Source: Croceivirga sp.
GTDB lineage: Bacteria > Bacteroidota > Bacteroidia > Flavobacteriales > Flavobacteriaceae
NCBI GenBank assembly: GCA_028284665.1
Contig: JANQRG010000020.1
Span: 1-46,185 of the forward strand
Length of the DNA stretch: 46,185 bases
Direction of reading: 5' to 3'
The translations under genes and the position numbers were made by a program. This document shows positions 9,492 through 17,411 of this stretch, piece by piece; position 1 is the first letter of the stretch; each line of letters opens with the position of its first letter. Below the pieces are notes generated by a model. It did not search any database and was not told the DNA's origin. It was given only the letters and a program-made list of their open reading frames with translations.

Positions 9492-10937
9492 TTGAAAAAG
9501 TTATCCCTACGCTCCCGGATTTTTTTTACTATGATATTGTTGGTAGTGATTGCCTCGGTATTGATAGCCGGGGTTACTATTTATCAGTATCGGGAACAAT
9601 CCAACGACTATCATCAAAACCGTTTAGAACGCAAAGAGGAGCAAATCCTGCAAAGTATTGATTACGTGCTACGGGAAACCACGTATGAGCCTAAAACAGA
9701 AAACCTCAAGTATATCTTTAGGGACGAGATCTATAAGATTGCCGATGTCCAAAATGTAAATTTTAATATTTACGATCTGGAAGGGGAACTTATCCGAAGT
9801 TCCATGCCTGCTTTTGAAGCGGACTCGGTCTCAAACTGTTTGGATGCTGAGATACTCAATAGTATAAAAGGGAGTCCGCTAAAGCGTTATGTAGAGGAAA
9901 AGAGTACGGCGGGAGAAAATTATCAGGCGTCTTATGTCTGCATTAACGACCCGAAGTTCAAACCTATTGCCATTATGAACCTGCCCTATTTCGAGGACAA
10001 TTCATTTAATGACATGGAACTTCGGGAGTTTATGATGCGCCTGGCCGGGGTATATCTCTTGATGTTGCTGGCGGCCATTATTTTGGCCTATTTCATTTCC
10101 AAATACATTACGCGTTCGCTGCAAACCGTGGCAGATAAATTGCATCTCACCGATCTTACCAAAAAGAACGAAAAGATACATATTGAAAATCCGACCGAAG
10201 AAATCGGGAAATTAGTGGATTCCTATAACAAAATGATTGATGAATTGGAAGAAAGCGCTGCAAAACTGGCGAGAAGTGAGCGGGAACAAGCCTGGCGGGA
10301 AATGGCCAAACAAGTGGCCCATGAGATTAAGAATCCCTTAACTCCTATGCGCCTTAGCGTGCAGAGTTTCCAGCGAAAGTTTGATGCAAATGATCCCGGG
10401 ATACTTGAAAAAGTGGGGGAGTTCTCCAAGACTTTAGTCCAACAAATAGACACCTTAGGTAATATTGCCGCAGCCTTCTCCAATTTCGCCAATATGCCTG
10501 CCCAGCAGAAAGAAACGCTGAACGTGGTTAGTGTAACCAAGCTGGCTTTGGATATTTTCAATGAACCCTATATTCATTTTATTTGCGAGGAAGAAGCGAT
10601 TATTGCCAAGTTAGACCGAACCCAACTCATACGGATCGTAACGAATTTGGTCAAAAACGCCATTCAGGCGATGAACGGTGTGAACACGCCGCGTATACTG
10701 GTATCGGTGGTTGCTGAGGGCGAGAAAGTGAAAATTCAGGTAGCGGACAATGGGGTCGGGATAGCCGATGAGGTAAAGGATAAGATCTTTGAACCTAAGT
10801 TTACGACAAAAACCAGTGGAATGGGATTAGGTTTGGGGATGGTACGGAATATTGTGGAGAATTATGGCGGGACGATCACCTTTACCTCGCAGGAAGGTAA
10901 AGGGACGGTGTTTAGCGTTAAGTTTCCACTTGAATGA
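9492..10937 (+). CDS. Membrane sensor histidine kinase (NtrY-like core, HAMP)
   Basis: Kinase of 481 residues. TM1 is at about 10-30, an extracytoplasmic sensor region at 31-180, TM2 at about 183-204 and a HAMP linker at 205-255. The HisKA H-box is QVAHEIKNPLTPMRLSV with His277, close to the NtrY group. The ATPase domain has an N-box (NLVKNAIQAMNG), a DNGVGIADE box and GMGLGLGMV. No PAS domain and no response regulator gene adjoin it, so it is an orphan by position. The start is TTG at 9492; an internal ATG at residue 14 would cut into TM1. TAACTTTA at 9464-9471 resembles a -7 box. Ligand unknown. Confidence 0.88.
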   Translation: MKKLSLRSRIFFTMILLVVIASVLIAGVTIYQYREQSNDYHQNRLERKEEQILQSIDYVLRETTYEPKTENLKYIFRDEIYKIADVQNVNFNIYDLEGELIRSSMPAFEADSVSNCLDAEILNSIKGSPLKRYVEEKSTAGENYQASYVCINDPKFKPIAIMNLPYFEDNSFNDMELREFMMRLAGVYLLMLLAAIILAYFISKYITRSLQTVADKLHLTDLTKKNEKIHIENPTEEIGKLVDSYNKMIDELEESAAKLARSEREQAWREMAKQVAHEIKNPLTPMRLSVQSFQRKFDANDPGILEKVGEFSKTLVQQIDTLGNIAAAFSNFANMPAQQKETLNVVSVTKLALDIFNEPYIHFICEEEAIIAKLDRTQLIRIVTNLVKNAIQAMNGVNTPRILVSVVAEGEKVKIQVADNGVGIADEVKDKIFEPKFTTKTSGMGLGLGMVRNIVENYGGTITFTSQEGKGTVFSVKFPLE

Positions 10938-11008
10938 AGCGCCCTTAGTGCTTTAGGAGCTCCAGGTGGGGCCGAATAGTTAGCTACAACTACTAATACT
11001 TATAACCT

Positions 11009-11785
11009 ATGCAATACGATAACATATACATTGAAGAAGAGAACAATGTAGCCGTAATTACCATCGATCGACCTAAAAAACTGAACGCCTTGAATTCGGC
11101 TACCATCAGGGAACTGCATGAAGCCTTCAAGGAACTGGATGAAGCCCCGGAAATCAAGGTGATTATCATAACCGGAAGCGGAGAAAAAGCTTTCGTAGCC
11201 GGGGCAGACATCTCCGAGTTTGCCCATTTTAACGTGGACCAGGGGAAAGCGCTTGCAGCAGATGGCCAGGAATTGCTATTCAGTTTTGTAGCACAGCTCT
11301 CCACCCCGGTTATTGCTGCGGTTAATGGCTTTGCCTTGGGTGGCGGCCTTGAGTTAGCCATGGCCTGTCACTTTAGGGTAGCCAGTGAGAATGCTAAAAT
11401 GGGATTACCGGAAGTTTCTTTGGGGGTAATTCCAGGTTACGGCGGAACACAGCGGCTCCCCCAACTAGTCGGTAAGGGAATTGCTATGGAAATGATCATG
11501 ACCGCAGGGATGATCGATGCCCAAAAAGCATTGCAAAATGGTTTGGTAAATTATGTAGTCCCCCAGGAGGAATTGATTCCGCTTTGCCAAAAACTAGCCG
11601 CTAAAATTCTGAATAACTCCAGTGTAGCCATATCCCACGCAATAAAAGCCGTAAATGCGGGTTATATCAACAATGGCTATGCTGTTGAAATTGATGCTTT
11701 TGGCAACTGTTTCGGAACTGAAGATTTTAAAGAAGGAACCCAGGCGTTCCTTGAAAAGCGCAAAGCAAAATTTCCGGGGGCATAG
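11009..11785 (+). CDS. Enoyl-CoA hydratase/isomerase family protein
   Basis: Crotonase-fold protein of 258 residues, the normal length for short-chain enoyl-CoA hydratases, which add water across trans-2-enoyl-CoA in beta-oxidation. The oxyanion-hole segments AGADISEF (residues 64-71) and ALGGGLELAMACH (109-121) are present. Glu115 and Glu135, twenty residues apart, match the two catalytic glutamates of true hydratases. It ends with a normal tail, so it is not a fusion to a dehydrogenase. No acyl-CoA dehydrogenase or thiolase lies nearby, and the next gene starts 22 bases later. Confidence 0.9.
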   Translation: MQYDNIYIEEENNVAVITIDRPKKLNALNSATIRELHEAFKELDEAPEIKVIIITGSGEKAFVAGADISEFAHFNVDQGKALAADGQELLFSFVAQLSTPVIAAVNGFALGGGLELAMACHFRVASENAKMGLPEVSLGVIPGYGGTQRLPQLVGKGIAMEMIMTAGMIDAQKALQNGLVNYVVPQEELIPLCQKLAAKILNNSSVAISHAIKAVNAGYINNGYAVEIDAFGNCFGTEDFKEGTQAFLEKRKAKFPGA

Positions 11786-11807
11786 CACAGAAACTAGACC
11801 CCAACGT

Positions 11808-13355
11808 ATGAGAAACAAACTACTTGCACTTTTCGCATTGATTGCGTTTTCTTCAACTGCGCAAAAAATGCCTTTAACCTATGATTTTGGTGAAAAGTTT
11901 AATGATCGCCACCGGTATTCCAATCTGGTAACGATTGCAGACGATGGAGATGGCGGGTATATTCTCGTCAGAGCCTACCTTCAGGGACTTATTCTAAAGC
12001 CGAAAGGGTATCTCCTGGAACGCTATGATAAGGACCTTAACCTTATTGCGGAATACAACTACAAGTTTAGCGGAATGCAGTTTGTAGACGGTTTTGTCAA
12101 AAACGGAGTGCTCAGCCTTATCTTCTTTAACTACGATTACGACAAGCAACAATACGAGTACTGGGCGCATACCAGTGCAACTACAAATTTTAACTTTTCC
12201 CAGGAGCGGTTGCTGGCCATCCGATCAAAAGTGGTGCAAGGGGCTTATGGTAAAAACTACTACAACAGGGATTTCTCCAATGGATTTTCCACCACCCTGT
12301 TGTCCAATGAACAAAAGACCGGTTTCCTGATCAGTACGCATCACACAAAGGGGAAAGACAGTAAACATACCCTACATCTTTTTGATAGTGGGTTAAAAAA
12401 ACGCTGGGAATATGATTTCTCTGCGGAGGCCGAGGAGAAAAACTACGCGTTTGAACAACTGGCCCTTTCCAATGATCTTTCGTCGGCATATATCGTAGGT
12501 AAGGCCTATTTCAAGAAGCGGAGGTTTAAAGCGGAAGAACGAAAATTTCAATATGAATTGGTAAAGATCTCCGGCAATGCTTCGCAAACCCAGGGGTTTC
12601 AACCTGAAGGCAAATACCCTGAAGCACTATACCCTATTTTGAAGGAGGGGCAGTTAAAGTGCGTTGGGTTTTTCGCGGATCGGAAAGATAATCGCTACAA
12701 CGGCCTGGTCTATTATGAGCTAAATCCCATGACCCTGGCGGTTAGTAAAGAACGCTATAACCCTTTTTCCGAGGAGTTTATGTATGACAAGTTTGGTAGA
12801 GAGGAAGATAAAGTAGTCAAGAATTTGGTTTTTAAAAGTGTAGACGTTACTCCGGACAACGAGATCTTTTTTAATGCAGAAGAGTATTTTGTTACCCATA
12901 GTATGCATCGTACCGGAGCGGGACAACGGATGAAAGTGGATCGTTTTCATCATAATGATATCGTAAGTGCGAAGTTAGATGCTAATGGAAATATGATTTG
13001 GGTGCGAAACATCAATAAAGCCGAAGTAACGCAGGGGGATAGTGCCTATGCCTCGTATTCCGCCTTTTGTAAAAATGGGAAGACGTATTTTTTCATTTCC
13101 ACGGCTGCAGAAAATCCGCAGTTAGTTAATAATGAACGGCTAATTTTCAGGCAAGGTTTAAGCAGGAATAAGAATGTTTTTGTGATCTCTTTGGACGAAA
13201 AAGGTAAAATTGATTTTGAAAAGATCATTGATAATCAAGAAGCGCGCTTACCGTTAATGGTGTCCATGCCACTCATTGATAAAAGCGAACAACAGTTATT
13301 GTTCTATGCCAAGAGGGGAAGCAAAAAACAGCTGGTGGAAGTAACGTTTTTATAG
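11808..13355 (+). CDS. Secreted protein of unknown function
   Basis: Protein of 515 residues. I choose the ATG at 11808 because it gives a signal peptide (MRNKLLALFALIAFSSTAQ) and lies after the upstream stop codon; an earlier in-frame start would overlap the crotonase by over 100 bases. No known catalytic motif was recognised. The sequence is rich in aromatic and charged residues, with repeated strand-like segments and phrases such as DLNLIAEYNYKF and LDANGNMIWVRNINKAE, which suggest a beta-propeller or WD-like fold. The following lipoprotein gene begins 3 bases after its stop, so the two are probably translated from one message. Confidence 0.75.
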   Translation: MRNKLLALFALIAFSSTAQKMPLTYDFGEKFNDRHRYSNLVTIADDGDGGYILVRAYLQGLILKPKGYLLERYDKDLNLIAEYNYKFSGMQFVDGFVKNGVLSLIFFNYDYDKQQYEYWAHTSATTNFNFSQERLLAIRSKVVQGAYGKNYYNRDFSNGFSTTLLSNEQKTGFLISTHHTKGKDSKHTLHLFDSGLKKRWEYDFSAEAEEKNYAFEQLALSNDLSSAYIVGKAYFKKRRFKAEERKFQYELVKISGNASQTQGFQPEGKYPEALYPILKEGQLKCVGFFADRKDNRYNGLVYYELNPMTLAVSKERYNPFSEEFMYDKFGREEDKVVKNLVFKSVDVTPDNEIFFNAEEYFVTHSMHRTGAGQRMKVDRFHHNDIVSAKLDANGNMIWVRNINKAEVTQGDSAYASYSAFCKNGKTYFFISTAAENPQLVNNERLIFRQGLSRNKNVFVISLDEKGKIDFEKIIDNQEARLPLMVSMPLIDKSEQQLLFYAKRGSKKQLVEVTFL

Positions 13356-13358
13356 CGG

Positions 13359-13805
13359 ATGATTCGCATTTCCAAATACATATTCGGTTGGGTAACGCTT
13401 TGTGTACTGATGGTAAACTGCGATTCTTCTGATGATACCGCCGATAGCCCCCTTTCTGGACAATGGCGAATTGTTACTATAAAGGTTTCTGACGAAACAT
13501 TGACGCAAAGATCACCTTCTGAAGAACGGATACTGATCACTTTCGCTGAGGATGGGAATTTTTCCGGGAATACTGCTGCAAACCAATTTAGTGGCAGGTA
13601 CGAAGTAGAAGGCTCCACGCTAACCCTCCTGGAATTCACCACCTCGGAAGTAGCGGACACCACTTTTGGAACCACATTTTACGAAGCTATTACAGCGGCC
13701 ATAGTACCTGACCGTACCTTTGCCCAGTTTGGGTTTAGTTTTGACAGCCAGGACCTGATACTGATCTTCGGAAATTCCGGTGAAATGGTATTGGAGGCAG
13801 AATAG
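13359..13805 (+). CDS. Small lipoprotein with a META-like domain
   Basis: Protein of 148 residues with an N-terminal hydrophobic stretch ending in a lipobox-like VNC (Cys21), so probably a lipoprotein. The body reads SGQWRIVTIKVSDE and then FAEDGNFSGNTAANQFSGRY, the strand order and glycine-rich turn of META/DUF306 domains, and ends with LILIFGNSGEMVLE. Such domains are heat-shock or envelope-stress associated in some bacteria, but the role here is unknown. It follows the secreted 515-residue protein after 3 bases. Confidence 0.72.
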   Translation: MIRISKYIFGWVTLCVLMVNCDSSDDTADSPLSGQWRIVTIKVSDETLTQRSPSEERILITFAEDGNFSGNTAANQFSGRYEVEGSTLTLLEFTTSEVADTTFGTTFYEAITAAIVPDRTFAQFGFSFDSQDLILIFGNSGEMVLEAE

Positions 13806-13846
13806 AATATTGGATTTTTTCCATAAATTTGGAATAAATCCATTTA

Positions 13847-14920
13847 TTGAAATCCAAACACCACATAAAAGGGCGCGGAGCCCAGCAGAATGTCCACAAC
13901 CGTTTTTTGGAGCATGTCTACGAGACGCGTGAAGATTTTTTAGAATTCTGCCGGGTGGAAGGAGAATCTCCTGAGGCTACCCAGACTGAATATCTTCCGG
14001 TATTCCCAAAAACCATAGTGAACAAAGTAACCAGTCCTGATGTAGGGATGGAATATTCTATGAACCCTTACCAGGGTTGTGAACACGGGTGCGTCTATTG
14101 CTATGCCAGAAATGCCCATGAGTTTTGGGGTTACAGTGCAGGGCTTGATTTTGAACGGAAGATCCTGGTCAAAAAACAAGCCCCCCAACTACTAGAGGAT
14201 TTGTTACGAAAAAAAAGCTGGAAAGCCGCTACCATTGTGTTATCAGGAAATACAGATTGCTATCAACCCGCAGAGCAACGGTTCGAAATAACCCGTCAAT
14301 GTCTTGAAGTATTTTATAAATACAGACACCCTGTGGGGATCATTACCAAAAATGCTTTGGTGCTTCGGGATTTAGATATTCTCAAAAAATTAAATGATCT
14401 CCAATTGGTGGGGATCAATGTTTCGATCACTTCGCTTTCCGAGAAGACCCGAAGGCTTTTGGAACCCAGAACCACTACTATTAAGAAAAGACTGCAAACG
14501 GTCAAGACATTATCGGAAAACGGAATTCCGGTAAATGCCATGTTGGCGCCAATGATCCCGGGGATCAATAGTCATGAACTGATGAAGTTGGCACAAGTAA
14601 CGGCAGAACATGGGGCACGATCTTTTGGCTTTACCGTGGTGCGACTAAATGGCGCTATCGGGCAAATTTTTACAGATTGGATACGGAAAGCCATGCCGGA
14701 TAGGGCTGAAAAAGTATTGCATCTCATTCAGGACTGCCATGGGGGTTCTATTAATGATAGCAGATTTGGCCTGCGAAGCAGAGGGGAAGGAAAAGTTGCG
14801 GAACAGATCCATGAAATGGCACGATTGGCCAGGAAAAAGTATTTTGCAAAAAGACACTTTCCATCCTTGCGAATGGACTTGCATGAGCAATACAAAGCAG
14901 GGCAGCTGCGATTATTTTAG
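13847..14920 (+). CDS. PA0069-family radical SAM protein
   Basis: Protein of 357 residues. Cys78, Cys82 and Cys85 in the motif CEHGCVYCYAR form the CX3CX2C site for the radical SAM [4Fe-4S] cluster. The leading KGRGAQQNVHNRF and the block VLSGNTDCYQPAEQ are typical of the PA0069 group, distant relatives of spore photoproduct lyase (SplB). No substrate is established for the group. The start is TTG at 13847; the next in-frame Met is at residue 68 and would remove the conserved N terminus. The gene stands alone between a lipoprotein gene and a 288-bp spacer. Confidence 0.88.
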   Translation: MKSKHHIKGRGAQQNVHNRFLEHVYETREDFLEFCRVEGESPEATQTEYLPVFPKTIVNKVTSPDVGMEYSMNPYQGCEHGCVYCYARNAHEFWGYSAGLDFERKILVKKQAPQLLEDLLRKKSWKAATIVLSGNTDCYQPAEQRFEITRQCLEVFYKYRHPVGIITKNALVLRDLDILKKLNDLQLVGINVSITSLSEKTRRLLEPRTTTIKKRLQTVKTLSENGIPVNAMLAPMIPGINSHELMKLAQVTAEHGARSFGFTVVRLNGAIGQIFTDWIRKAMPDRAEKVLHLIQDCHGGSINDSRFGLRSRGEGKVAEQIHEMARLARKKYFAKRHFPSLRMDLHEQYKAGQLRLF

Positions 14921-15023
14921 TATGAGTCATGGATAAGAGATTTGTGGCCGAAAATCTTATTTCCCTAGCCCTAAAGGGCAAAGATTTTCTTGAAATTTAA
15001 TGGTTCCTCGGAATTTTTACTCC

Positions 15024-15043
15024 CCTGTCTGCCGACAGGCAGG
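15024..15043. repeat. 20-bp near-palindrome CCTGTCTGCC/GACAGGCAGG
   Basis: The 20 bases pair end to end with a G-U wobble and one central mismatch, forming an 8-bp stem. Another short dyad, GCCCTAAAGGGC, lies upstream near 14968-14979. This palindrome is of a kind often scattered between genes in Flavobacteriaceae. It sits in the 288-bp spacer after the radical SAM gene and has no U-tract directly after it. Confidence 0.6.
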
Positions 15044-15123
15044 CTTGTAGGGCCGGGGAAAAGAAAAATTCAATCTGAAAGCTTATCCATTACTCATGTT
15101 ATTTTAAATATTTTTAAACAGCA

Positions 15124-15145
15124 TGTCCAATTTTAAAAGGGGACA
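15124..15145. promoter_or_regulatory. 22-bp dyad, candidate operator upstream of the YCII gene
   Basis: TGTCC (15124-15128) and GGACA (15141-15145) flank TTTTAAAA (15131-15138), and all three share one centre, so 18 of 22 positions are symmetric. It lies 64 bases before the YCII start codon. It may bind a dimeric regulator of the YCII-sigma unit. A repressor is inferred, not seen. Confidence 0.35.
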
Positions 15146-15208
15146 ACGTCATAAGACAGAAATCAATAATATAAACCAGTCTGTTTAGCAGGCATAAAAA
15201 GAAAAGTA

Positions 15209-15565
15209 ATGAGTAATTTTTTGTATTTGTTCCGGGGCGGTGATGAAGCTTTCCAGAAACTGTCCCAAGAGGAAAAACAAGCACACATGGAGGTATGGTT
15301 CAAATGGATGGGAAACTTAAGAGAAAAAGGCCATCTGTTGGATGGGCTCCCCTTGGCCGAGGATGGTCGCGTAGTACACAACCGTGGGGAGGTAGTCACA
15401 AACGGACCTTTCGCGGAAGGGGCAGAAATGGTTGGGGGGTATTTAATAGTATCCGCCAAGGACCTGGAGGAAGCCACAGAAATGTCTAAAGGGTGTCCCA
15501 TTTTCGATTACGAAGGGAGCAACGTTGAAGTCCGGGAAATCCTATCTTTGGACGACCATACCTAA
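15209..15565 (+). CDS. YCII/DGPF-domain protein paired with the ECF42-type sigma factor
   Basis: Protein of 118 residues, the usual size for YCII-related (DGPF) proteins. The signature NGPFAEGAEMVGGYLIV stands for the D-G-P-F-x-E-x-K-E block of the family. The N terminus (FLYLFRGGDEAF) is the typical first strand and loop. Genes of this type are consistently found beside ECF42 sigma factors and are thought to be their conserved partners or targets; the biochemical role is not settled. Here the sigma gene follows 44 bases downstream, beyond a strong terminator-like hairpin at 15580-15605. A 22-bp dyad lies upstream at 15124-15145. Confidence 0.85.
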   Translation: MSNFLYLFRGGDEAFQKLSQEEKQAHMEVWFKWMGNLREKGHLLDGLPLAEDGRVVHNRGEVVTNGPFAEGAEMVGGYLIVSAKDLEEATEMSKGCPIFDYEGSNVEVREILSLDDHT

Positions 15566-15579
15566 AACTAAGTAAACGA

Positions 15580-15605
15580 AAAGCCTGGTACTACCAGGCT
15601 TTTTT
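15580..15605 (+). terminator. Intrinsic terminator just before the sigma factor start
   Basis: AAGCCTGGTA pairs with TACCAGGCTT (up to 10 bp, very tight loop) and the T-run ends at 15605. The sigma factor ATG is at 15610, only four bases on. This leaves no room for a promoter or leader between the two, so sigma expression probably depends on read-through of this hairpin or on a start of transcription inside it. Confidence 0.85.
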
Positions 15606-15609
15606 ATGC

Positions 15610-16848
15610 ATGCAACAGGGAATAACAAATACGATAGAGCATCTTTTCCGGAATGAATACGGAAAACTGGTGGCGATACTTACCAATAAGTTTGGCACAA
15701 CCTATCTTGAGGTGATAGAAGACGCCGTTCAGGATACCTTTATCAAAGCAATGCGTATTTGGGGGTATCAGAATATACCTGATCATCCAACGGCCTGGCT
15801 GGTTAGAGTGGCTAACAATGCCATAATAGACCAGCTTAGAAGAACGCGGAAAAATCAATACTTCTCAGACGCTACTGTTCGGGAAGGTATGGCCTATGAG
15901 GATGAAATAGCTACCTCTAAGGAAATCACAGATAGTCAGTTGAAAATGATCTTTGCCTGCTGTGATCCGGTGCTTTCCGCGGAACAACAGATCATATTGA
16001 GTTTAAAACTCATAGGAGGTTTTAGCAACAAGGAATTGGCAGAAGCTTTGCTTAAAAAGGAAGAGGCGGTCGCCAAGGCCTTTACAAGAGCAAAAAAAAA
16101 GTTTAAAGAACAGGTGCAAATTGTAAAAACCCCGGTAGAAATGGGTTTACAATCCCGGCTTTTTGTTGTACTTCATGTTATTTATCTGCTTTTTTCCGAA
16201 GGTTATGCCACTACTTCAGGGTCTCAAATACTTAAAAAGGACATTTGCTATGAAGCCATGCGATTAGCACTACTGCTGCGTGAAAACAAGTATTGCCAAC
16301 ATGCTAACCTCGAAGCGCTCATTGCCTTAATGTGTTTCCATGCTGCTCGTTTTGATGCCAGAATGGATGACGCGGGAAGTTTGGTGGACCTCAAGCATCA
16401 GGACAGATCGAAATACAGTCAAGAGCTGATTCGAATTGGCCTTAACCATCTGGAAGAAGCAGACACAACAACAAAATTCCCCTCCAACTATCACCTGGAG
16501 GCAGCGGTTTCTTACTATCATTCCTCCGCCAAAAGCTTTGAAACTACCGATTGGGAAAGTATTCTTAAATGCTATGACCTGCTGTTAGGCAACCAATACT
16601 CCCCAATGGCTGCCTTAAATAGAATACTCCCCTACGGCAAGGTTCATGGGGCGCAGAAAGCACTTGTCAGCCTTGAACAATTGGAAAAAACATCGGATTT
16701 TAGTTCCAACGCTTTGTTCTACGCTATCAAGGCGGAGTTGGAGCATGAAGTTGGCACAGTGACGTTCAAAAAAACATTGGAACAGGCAATTCAACTTTCT
16801 ACTAATGAATTGGTTAAAGCACATTTGAAAAGGAAACTCCTTAGATAG
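15610..16848 (+). CDS. ECF42-type RNA polymerase sigma factor with long C-terminal extension
   Basis: Sigma factor of 412 residues, about twice the length of a standard ECF factor. Region 2 spans about residues 8-75, with DAVQDTFIKAMRIW and TAWLVRVANNAIIDQLRR. Region 4 spans about 115-160, with LSAEQQIILSLKLIGGFSNK and a helix-turn-helix. The remaining ~230 residues include the conserved RLFVVLHVIYLLFSEGYATT block (DUF6596) and TPR-like helices. This plan, plus the adjacent YCII gene, identifies the ECF42 group, whose extension is thought to replace an anti-sigma factor in control. No anti-sigma gene is nearby. The ATG sits four bases after a terminator. Confidence 0.9.
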   Translation: MQQGITNTIEHLFRNEYGKLVAILTNKFGTTYLEVIEDAVQDTFIKAMRIWGYQNIPDHPTAWLVRVANNAIIDQLRRTRKNQYFSDATVREGMAYEDEIATSKEITDSQLKMIFACCDPVLSAEQQIILSLKLIGGFSNKELAEALLKKEEAVAKAFTRAKKKFKEQVQIVKTPVEMGLQSRLFVVLHVIYLLFSEGYATTSGSQILKKDICYEAMRLALLLRENKYCQHANLEALIALMCFHAARFDARMDDAGSLVDLKHQDRSKYSQELIRIGLNHLEEADTTTKFPSNYHLEAAVSYYHSSAKSFETTDWESILKCYDLLLGNQYSPMAALNRILPYGKVHGAQKALVSLEQLEKTSDFSSNALFYAIKAELEHEVGTVTFKKTLEQAIQLSTNELVKAHLKRKLLR

Positions 16849-16860
16849 TCCCGAAAACGA

Positions 16861-17310
16861 CTAGTCTTTTACAAACCACTTAAAATTGGAGGTGCGCAAT
16901 TTATGACTGACGATTTCTCCGGTGATGACATTGCGGGTCATAGTGTCCATTGCACCACTGGTTCCCCCTATAAAGATCCATTCCAGATTTTCCTTGAGCA
17001 GTAGTTGAAAATTGTTAAAGTCCGGGATTTGCCCGGTAATAGGTCGAATTTGGGCATAAACGATGGAATCACTCTGGATGGTCAAAAAAGTAGCATCGGC
17101 CAAATGTTCAACACGTACCTCCGCCTTTTCCGGATGTTGAAACCCCCAGGCTATTCGAACTTCCTTTCCACTTCGTACCGCCTCCTTTAGATGGATTAAC
17201 TCACCAAAGACCGCCTTCCCATTTTCGTCATTTTGATAAAGAAGTTTCCACTCCTGACCATTCGTTGTAGTAAAGAAAAACAAAAACAACAAAGGAACCA
17301 GATGTTTCAT
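16861..17310 (-). CDS. Secreted protein of unknown function
   Basis: Protein of 149 residues from the ATG at 17310, chosen because it opens a clean signal peptide (MKHLVPLLFLFFFTTTNGQ); a longer frame would start inside the terminator of the upstream gene. The mature part has strand-forming segments such as VRIAWGFQHPEKAEVRVEHL and ends LRTSNFKWFVKD. No family was recognised. A -7-like TATCTTCC lies at 17334-17341 on the minus strand, so it probably has its own promoter. It converges with the sigma gene, with 12 bases between the stop codons. Confidence 0.7.
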   Translation of the reverse strand: MKHLVPLLFLFFFTTTNGQEWKLLYQNDENGKAVFGELIHLKEAVRSGKEVRIAWGFQHPEKAEVRVEHLADATFLTIQSDSIVYAQIRPITGQIPDFNNFQLLLKENLEWIFIGGTSGAMDTMTRNVITGEIVSHKLRTSNFKWFVKD

Positions 17311-17342
17311 AAACACTCGAATTTGAGGTGGCAGGAAGATAC

Positions 17343-17376
17343 AAAAAAACCAGGCTAACACTGTTCAGTGAGCCTA
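17343..17376 (-). terminator. Terminator after the methyltransferase gene
   Basis: Read on the minus strand, AGGCTCACTG pairs with CAGTG-TT-AGCCT (two-base bulge) and is followed by GG and seven T. It sits 36 bases after the methyltransferase stop, and the next minus-strand gene starts at 17310. Confidence 0.7.
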
Positions 17377-17411
17377 AAGCTTTCCGTCCTATTCCGCGTA
17401 AAACGGGTTCA

